A DNA stretch of 10,320 nt from Oscillospiraceae bacterium (GTDB lineage Bacteria; Bacillota_A; Clostridia; Oscillospirales; CAG-272), in NCBI GenBank assembly GCA_015064425.1, contig SVSF01000063.1, positions 1 through 10,320 on the forward strand, in the 5' to 3' direction. A program made the translations under genes and the position numbers. Shown one piece after another: positions 5,893 to 10,320 of the stretch. Position 1 is the first letter of the stretch. Every line of letters begins with the position of its first letter. The notes under the pieces were generated by a model. It was not told the origin of the DNA. It did not search any database and was given only the letters and a program-made list of their open reading frames with translations.

Positions 5893-5946
5893 AGTATTAA
5901 TTTCTTATGCTATTTATAACACTAAGGAAAAGGAAGGAAAGAGAAA

Positions 5947-6711
5947 GTGATATCAGAAAGAAAAGACATAATTAGAGAGCTGCTGCACTCTAAGCCTTTT
6001 GTTTCTCTCGATGAACTGGGAAAAAGATTCCCTAACGTTTCAAGTATGACGCTTCGCCGAGATATTGAATATTTCGAAAGAATAGGCGAGGCAATAAAGG
6101 TTCGCGGCGGTGCTCGTTCCATGAAGTTTTTGACAACGAGCTTTGAAGATGAATTTCATATCAGGGCAAGCACAAATACCGACGTAAAGGAAAAAATAGC
6201 CTTTTCTGCGGCTCAGCTTATTGAATCGGGAAGGTCCATATTTATTGACTCGGGATCTACAATGTACAAGATGACAAAGTTTATACCCGATGAGAGACTT
6301 ACCATTGTGACTACCGCTCCCAACATAGCTATGGAGCTTGTAAAGAAGAATAAGCTTTTTATAAACATAGTGGGCGGAATGCTCAATAAGTACAGCTATT
6401 CCGTATCGGGAAGTCAGGCTGTTCATTTCCTTGAAAATATTAACATTGACATTGCTTTTGTTGTAGCCAGCGGTTTTACTCTTGATGCGGGATTTTCCTG
6501 CGGTAACTATAGCGAATGCGAGATAAAGAAGTTTGTTGTGAGCAGAGCAAGAAAGAAAGTTCTTATAATAGACAGTACAAAAACAGGTAAAAATTTACCC
6601 TACTCCTTTGCAGGATTTGAAGACATTGATGTCCTTGTTGCCGATGAAGGCATATCCAAAGAGATAATCGAGTCTGCCAAATCTAAGGGCGTAGAAGTAG
6701 TAATTTCATAA
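5947..6711 (+). CDS. DeoR/GlpR-family transcriptional regulator
   Basis: The protein has 254 residues, typical for the family, and starts at GTG 5947 behind an AAGGAAGGA-type ribosome site. The N-terminal winged helix (about 3-58) has the standard pattern: RKDIIRELL, VSLDELGKRF, VSSMTLRRDIEYFERIGEAIKVRGGA. The C-terminal DeoRC sensor domain (about 75-235) has DSGST (101-105), a GG at 143-144, and DSTKTG (209-214), which in relatives contacts a phosphorylated sugar or polyol. The usual glycine-rich FxGxxG segment reads FVVASGF, a mild deviation. These proteins are mostly repressors released by sugar phosphates. It is the first gene of an operon with a 2-oxoacid dehydrogenase complex (15 bases to the E2 gene), so it probably regulates that complex and itself. 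The effector cannot be told from sequence. Confidence 0.92.
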   Translation: MISERKDIIRELLHSKPFVSLDELGKRFPNVSSMTLRRDIEYFERIGEAIKVRGGARSMKFLTTSFEDEFHIRASTNTDVKEKIAFSAAQLIESGRSIFIDSGSTMYKMTKFIPDERLTIVTTAPNIAMELVKKNKLFINIVGGMLNKYSYSVSGSQAVHFLENINIDIAFVVASGFTLDAGFSCGNYSECEIKKFVVSRARKKVLIIDSTKTGKNLPYSFAGFEDIDVLVADEGISKEIIESAKSKGVEVVIS

Positions 6712-6726
6712 ATTTGGAGGATACAT

Positions 6727-7989
6727 ATGGCAACAGTTGTTATTATGCCCCGCCAGGGCCAGAGCGTTGAAAGCTGTGTTATCACAAGCTGGAACAAAAA
6801 GGTCGGCGATACGGTAAATGAGGGAGACATTCTGTTCTCCTACGAGACGGACAAGTCTGCATTTGACGAGCCCGCAACAGTAAGCGGTAAGATGCTTGCT
6901 GTATTTGCAGAGGAAGGCGACGACGTTGAGTGTCTGCTTCCCGTATGCGTTATAGGTGAAGAGGGAGAAGATATTTCTGCTCTCGTTCCCAAGAAGGAAG
7001 AAGCACCCAAGGCCGAGGAGGCACCCAAGGCTGAGGCAGTTGCTGAGACAAAGAAAGAAGATGCGCCTAAGGCTGCAGAGGTAAAGGCTACCGAAAACAC
7101 TTCCGGCATCGTTAAGATATCTCCCCGCGCAAAGGTCCTTGCAGAGCGTACTGATGCGGATATTTCCCGTGCAGTTCCTACAGGCCCCAACGGCAGAATA
7201 ATCGAAAGAGATATCGAGACTCTTCTTGATAAGGGTTACATTCTCGGTGCTGCTGCAGAGGCACCCGCTGCTGAGGCTGATGCATTTGGCGGAGCAGAAT
7301 ATATCGATGAAAAGCTTCCAAACATCCGCAAGGTCATCGCTAAGTCTATGCACGAATCTCTTTCCAATATGGCTCAGCTTACACTTAATACAAGCTTTGA
7401 TGCTACAGAGATCCTTGCATTCAGAAACAGCATAAAGAAGAACGCAGAAAGACTCGGTCTTCCCAACATCACTCTTAACGATATGGTAATGTATGCAGTT
7501 GCAAAGACCGTTAAGAATCACAAGTCTCTTAACGCTCACTACCTTGACAATTCAATGCGTTTCTTTAAGAATGTAAACCTCGGTATGGCTGTTGATACGG
7601 AAAGAGGACTTATGGTTCCCGTACTTAACAAGGCTGATACTCTCAAGCTTGCAGATTTTGCTGCACAGTCAAAGAAGCTGATCGCAGATACAAAGGCAGG
7701 AACGGTATCTCCCGATAATCTCCGCGGCGGAACATTTACAGTTACCAATCTCGGTGCATTCGGTATTGAAAGCTTTACTCCCGTTATCAATCCTCCTCAG
7801 ACAGGTATCCTCGGTATCTGCGGAACAGAGAGAAAGATAAAGGAAGTAGACGGCAAGGACGTATTCTATACAGCAATGGGACTTTCCCTTACCTTTGACC
7901 ACAGAGCTCTTGACGGCGCTCCTGCGGCTAAGTTCTTAAAGGATCTCTGCGCTAATCTTGAATCCTTCAGCCTTCTTCTTATGGATTGA
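6727..7989 (+). CDS. Dihydrolipoamide acyltransferase (E2) of a 2-oxoacid/acetoin dehydrogenase complex
   Basis: The protein has 420 residues, with ATG behind TTTGGAGGA. It forms the structural core of the complex and moves the acyl group from E1 to CoA. Residues 1-80 are a single lipoyl domain with the modified Lys43 in ETDKSAFDEP. An Ala/Pro/Lys/Glu-rich swinging linker (about 88-125, with EEAPKA repeats) leads to the peripheral subunit-binding domain (about 130-166; ISPRAKVLAE, PTGPNGRIIERDI) that holds E1 or E3. A second short Ala-rich linker precedes the catalytic acyltransferase domain (about 190-420). This has GTFTVTNLGAFGIESFTPVINPPQ and the active-site DHRALDG (His392, Asp396), so it appears functional. 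The gene is 15 bases after the DeoR regulator and 16 before the E3 gene. Whether the substrate is pyruvate, acetoin or a branched-chain 2-oxoacid cannot be decided. Confidence 0.93.
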   Translation: MATVVIMPRQGQSVESCVITSWNKKVGDTVNEGDILFSYETDKSAFDEPATVSGKMLAVFAEEGDDVECLLPVCVIGEEGEDISALVPKKEEAPKAEEAPKAEAVAETKKEDAPKAAEVKATENTSGIVKISPRAKVLAERTDADISRAVPTGPNGRIIERDIETLLDKGYILGAAAEAPAAEADAFGGAEYIDEKLPNIRKVIAKSMHESLSNMAQLTLNTSFDATEILAFRNSIKKNAERLGLPNITLNDMVMYAVAKTVKNHKSLNAHYLDNSMRFFKNVNLGMAVDTERGLMVPVLNKADTLKLADFAAQSKKLIADTKAGTVSPDNLRGGTFTVTNLGAFGIESFTPVINPPQTGILGICGTERKIKEVDGKDVFYTAMGLSLTFDHRALDGAPAAKFLKDLCANLESFSLLLMD

Positions 7990-8005
7990 TCGGAGGTAAA
8001 AAACA

Positions 8006-9367
8006 ATGTTTGATCTTATAATTCTCGGCGGCGGCCCCGCCGGCTATAACGCAGCTGAAAAGGCTGCACACGGCGGACTTAAGACTCTTCTTATTGAGAA
8101 GAGAGCTCTCGGAGGCGTTTGCCTTAACGAAGGCTGTATCCCCACCAAGACACTCCTTTACTCCGCAAAGATATACGACTACTCAAAGCACGGCGCTGAA
8201 TACGGCGTTAAGTTTGAGGGCGCATCTATCGATCACAACTTTGTAGTTGACAGAAAAGACAAGATAGTTAAGATGCTTACGGGCGGTATCGGTATGACCC
8301 TCAAGAAGATGGGCGTTACTGTAGTAAACGGCGTAGGTGAAATAAAGAAAAAGACTGCAGAGGGCTTTACCGTTGCGGTTGAAAAGGAAGAGTATGCAGG
8401 AAAGCAGCTTCTTATCTGCACAGGTTCCGAAGCTCTTGTTCCCCCTATCGACGGTCTCAGAGACTCCGTTGCAAACGGATTTGCTCTTACAAACCGCGAG
8501 ATCCTCGCACTCAGAGAAGTTCCTGCTAAGCTCGTTGTTATCGGCGGCGGCGTTATCGGTCTTGAGATGGCGTCCTACTTTAACAGCGTAGGCTCTAAGG
8601 TTACTATCGTTGAGATGCTCGATCATATCGCAGGCAATACAGACAAGGATCTTTCCGAAAATCTTAAGAAGCACTATATGAAGAAGGGTGTCGAATTCAT
8701 CCTCGGTGCAAAGGTTACTTCCGTTAAGGACGGCAAGGTATCCTACGAGAAGGATGGCAAGGTTACTGTTCTTGAAGCGGACAAGGTCCTTTGCTCTATC
8801 GGACGCCGCGCTAATACCGCAGGAATCGGACTTGAGAACATTAACGTTCTTACAGAAAGAGGAGCTATCGTCACCAACGAAGAGGGAAAGACTAACGTAT
8901 CCGGCGTATGGGCAGCAGGCGACGTAAACGGAAAGTCCATGCTTGCACATACTGCATACCGCGAAGGCGAAGTTTGCATAAACAACATCCTCGGCAAGAA
9001 GGACAGAATGAACTACGATGCTATCCCCGCAGTTATCTATACAAACCCCGAAATAGCTACAGTCGGTGAGACAGAAGAATCTGCAAAGGCTAAGGGCTAT
9101 GACGTTGACGTATGGAACACCACACTCAAGCTCAGCGGAAGATATATTGCCGAAAATGAGGGCGGAGACGGTTTCGTTAAGATCATCGTTGACAAGAAGC
9201 ACCACACTATTCTCGGTGTTCATATGGTAGGAAACTACGCATCAGAGATAATTTACGGTGCGGCTATCATGGTCGAAAAGAAGATGAGAGTTGAAAGCGT
9301 TCAGAAGTGCGTATTCCCTCATCCTACAGTATGCGAAGTAATTCGTGAAGCAATGTTTAATTATTAA
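8006..9367 (+). CDS. lpdA: Dihydrolipoyl dehydrogenase (E3)
   Basis: The protein has 453 residues, full length for the family and without the N-terminal lipoyl domain found in some clostridial versions. ATG follows CGGAGGT. It reoxidises the dihydrolipoyl group on E2 and passes electrons through FAD to NAD+. It shows the FAD-binding GGGPAGYNAAEKA (8-20), the redox disulfide GGVCLNEGCIPTK (Cys39, Cys44), and a second dinucleotide fold for NAD (VVIGGGVIGLEMASYF, about 177-192). The FAD motif WAAGDVNG follows, and the dimer-interface catalytic pair HPTVCE has His439 and Glu444. No key residue is missing. It sits between E2 and E1 in the operon with gaps of 16 and 32 bases. The gene name rests on family identity; several Lpd paralogues may exist in the genome. 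Confidence 0.95.
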   Translation: MFDLIILGGGPAGYNAAEKAAHGGLKTLLIEKRALGGVCLNEGCIPTKTLLYSAKIYDYSKHGAEYGVKFEGASIDHNFVVDRKDKIVKMLTGGIGMTLKKMGVTVVNGVGEIKKKTAEGFTVAVEKEEYAGKQLLICTGSEALVPPIDGLRDSVANGFALTNREILALREVPAKLVVIGGGVIGLEMASYFNSVGSKVTIVEMLDHIAGNTDKDLSENLKKHYMKKGVEFILGAKVTSVKDGKVSYEKDGKVTVLEADKVLCSIGRRANTAGIGLENINVLTERGAIVTNEEGKTNVSGVWAAGDVNGKSMLAHTAYREGEVCINNILGKKDRMNYDAIPAVIYTNPEIATVGETEESAKAKGYDVDVWNTTLKLSGRYIAENEGGDGFVKIIVDKKHHTILGVHMVGNYASEIIYGAAIMVEKKMRVESVQKCVFPHPTVCEVIREAMFNY

Positions 9368-9399
9368 TTTTAATTTATCTATATAATTGGAGGATTATT

Positions 9400-10320
9400 A
9401 TGCCTAAGAGTCAATTTGTCGATCCTAAGGTGGCATTTGAAAAGGGTTATATCCATTTTAACGATATTCCCGTATGCCAGTACAACAAAACACTTGAAGA
9501 AGAGCTTAAGGTCTACACTAAGGAAGATCTTATGCGTATCTATCACGATATGCGTCTCATTCACGAATTTGAGACTATGCTCAACGATATTAAGGTAAAG
9601 AGCGAGTACAACGGCGTTAAGTACAACAACCCCGGACCTGCTCACCTTTCTCTCGGTCAGGAAGCATCCGCAGTAGGTCAGGCTTACAGCCTCGATATGA
9701 ACGACCTTACTTTCGGTTCCCACAGAAGCCACGGCGAAATTCTCGCAAAGGGTCTTTCTTCTATCAACAAGCTTGATGACAAAGAACTTTACGATATTAT
9801 GAAGGAATTCCTTGACGGTTCCGTTCTCTCCGTTGTTGAGAAGCATCTCTATCACGGCGATGATATGAAGAGACTTGCTAAGTACTTCCTCGTATACGGA
9901 GCACTTGCTGAGGTATTTGCACGTACAACAGGCTTTAACAAGGGCCTCGGCGGATCCATGCACGCTTTCTTCATTCCTTTCGGAATTATGCCCAACAACG
10001 CTATCGTTGGCGGAAGCGGACCTATCGCTCTCGGTGCTGCTCTCTACAAGAGATGTAACCACAAGAAGGGTATCGTAGTTGCAAACAGCGGCGACGGTGC
10101 TTGCGGAAGAGGTCCCGTTCTTGAAGCATTCAACTTCGCATCCATGGACCAGATCAAGAAGCTCTGGAATGATGGCGCAGGCGAAGGTATGCCTATACTC
10201 TTCAACGTATTCAATAACCACTATGCAATGGGTGGCCAGACACGCGGTGAGACCATGGGTTACGATATGGTTGCTCGTCTCGGCGCAGGCTTCAATCCCG
10301 ATATGATGCACGCAGAGAGA
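9400..10320 (+). CDS. TPP-dependent dehydrogenase E1 component, alpha region (cut by right edge)
   Basis: There are 307 codons from ATG at 9400, behind TTGGAGGA, still open at the window edge. E1 decarboxylates the substrate with thiamine diphosphate and transfers the acyl group to the lipoyl arm of E2. E1-alpha hallmarks are GPAHLSLGQEASAVG (79-93), GSHRSHGE (106-113), TGFNKGLGGSMHAF (about 157-170), IVGGSGPIALGAAL and the TPP/Mg motif GDGACGRGPVLEAFN (231-245), with NN at 262-263. It differs from ordinary E1-alpha in three ways. It has an N-terminal extension of some 30-40 residues. About 45 extra residues lie between the HGE...AKG and the LAEVFARTTG segments (about 118-150). The span from GDG to NN is enlarged by about ten. 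These features suggest a fused alpha-beta E1 of 800 or more residues, with the beta part beyond the window; that is inference. It follows E3 by 32 bases in the same operon. Confidence 0.88.
   Translation, partial: MPKSQFVDPKVAFEKGYIHFNDIPVCQYNKTLEEELKVYTKEDLMRIYHDMRLIHEFETMLNDIKVKSEYNGVKYNNPGPAHLSLGQEASAVGQAYSLDMNDLTFGSHRSHGEILAKGLSSINKLDDKELYDIMKEFLDGSVLSVVEKHLYHGDDMKRLAKYFLVYGALAEVFARTTGFNKGLGGSMHAFFIPFGIMPNNAIVGGSGPIALGAALYKRCNHKKGIVVANSGDGACGRGPVLEAFNFASMDQIKKLWNDGAGEGMPILFNVFNNHYAMGGQTRGETMGYDMVARLGAGFNPDMMHAER

Noticed and set aside
6997..7085. Repeated GAAGCACCCAAGGC-like units that could look like a tandem DNA repeat.
   Set aside because: They encode the Ala/Pro/Lys/Glu swinging linker of E2, where such repeats are normal.
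8183..9223. Long minus-strand open frame (346 codons) opposite the E3 gene.
   Set aside because: Shadow of the strongly codon-biased dihydrolipoyl dehydrogenase gene; no recognisable domain or ribosome site.
9379..10311. Long minus-strand open frame (310 codons) opposite the E1 gene.
   Set aside because: It is antisense to a clear E1 gene, has no ribosome site, and is rich in Cys, Val, His and Ser in the way typical of a shadow of a codon-biased gene.

Overview
This window looks like chromosomal core DNA from a low-to-moderate GC, Gram-positive anaerobe of the Clostridia, probably Oscillospiraceae/Ruminococcaceae-like. The evidence is strong AGGAGG-type ribosome binding sites, a SpoVG gene, a DUF1292 (YrzB-like) gene, and protein styles typical of gut Clostridia. 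This placement is inference from gene content, not a database match. I see no phage, transposase or CRISPR array.

Left part (1-4161, all minus strand). Read in the direction of transcription: spoVG (4161-3877) ends in a strong hairpin terminator. Next come a DUF1292 gene with a very good sigma-A promoter and a foldable leader, and then a roughly 175-nt stretch that looks like a structured non-coding RNA (3297-3120; 6S RNA is my leading guess). A two-gene unit follows. It encodes a secreted or membrane TIM44-like protein with a C-terminal zinc ribbon and a YdjI-like SPFH/Band-7 protein with three C-terminal zinc ribbons, and it ends in a clear intrinsic terminator at 811-846. After a GC-rich island built from short palindromes (about 655-740) comes an Xre-family regulator that runs off the left edge.

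Centre (4162-5739). spoVG and murC are divergently transcribed from a shared AT-rich region that carries direct and inverted repeats. murC encodes the UDP-N-acetylmuramate-L-alanine ligase, and all its catalytic motifs are intact.

Right part (5740-10320, plus strand). A consensus promoter and a perfect 8-bp inverted repeat precede a DeoR-family regulator. Three closely spaced genes follow for a lipoate-dependent 2-oxoacid (or acetoin) dehydrogenase complex: E2 acyltransferase, E3 dihydrolipoyl dehydrogenase and a TPP-dependent E1 cut by the right edge. Gaps of 15-32 bases and strong Shine-Dalgarno sites indicate one operon, probably controlled by the DeoR protein. Substrate cannot be settled from sequence. 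E1 has a long N-terminus and insertions relative to ordinary E1-alpha subunits, and may be the front half of a fused alpha-beta E1.

Most of the window is ordinary. The items most worth a second look are the structured RNA candidate, the TIM44-like/SPFH zinc-ribbon pair, the atypical E1 under a DeoR regulator, and several operator- or leader-like palindromes.
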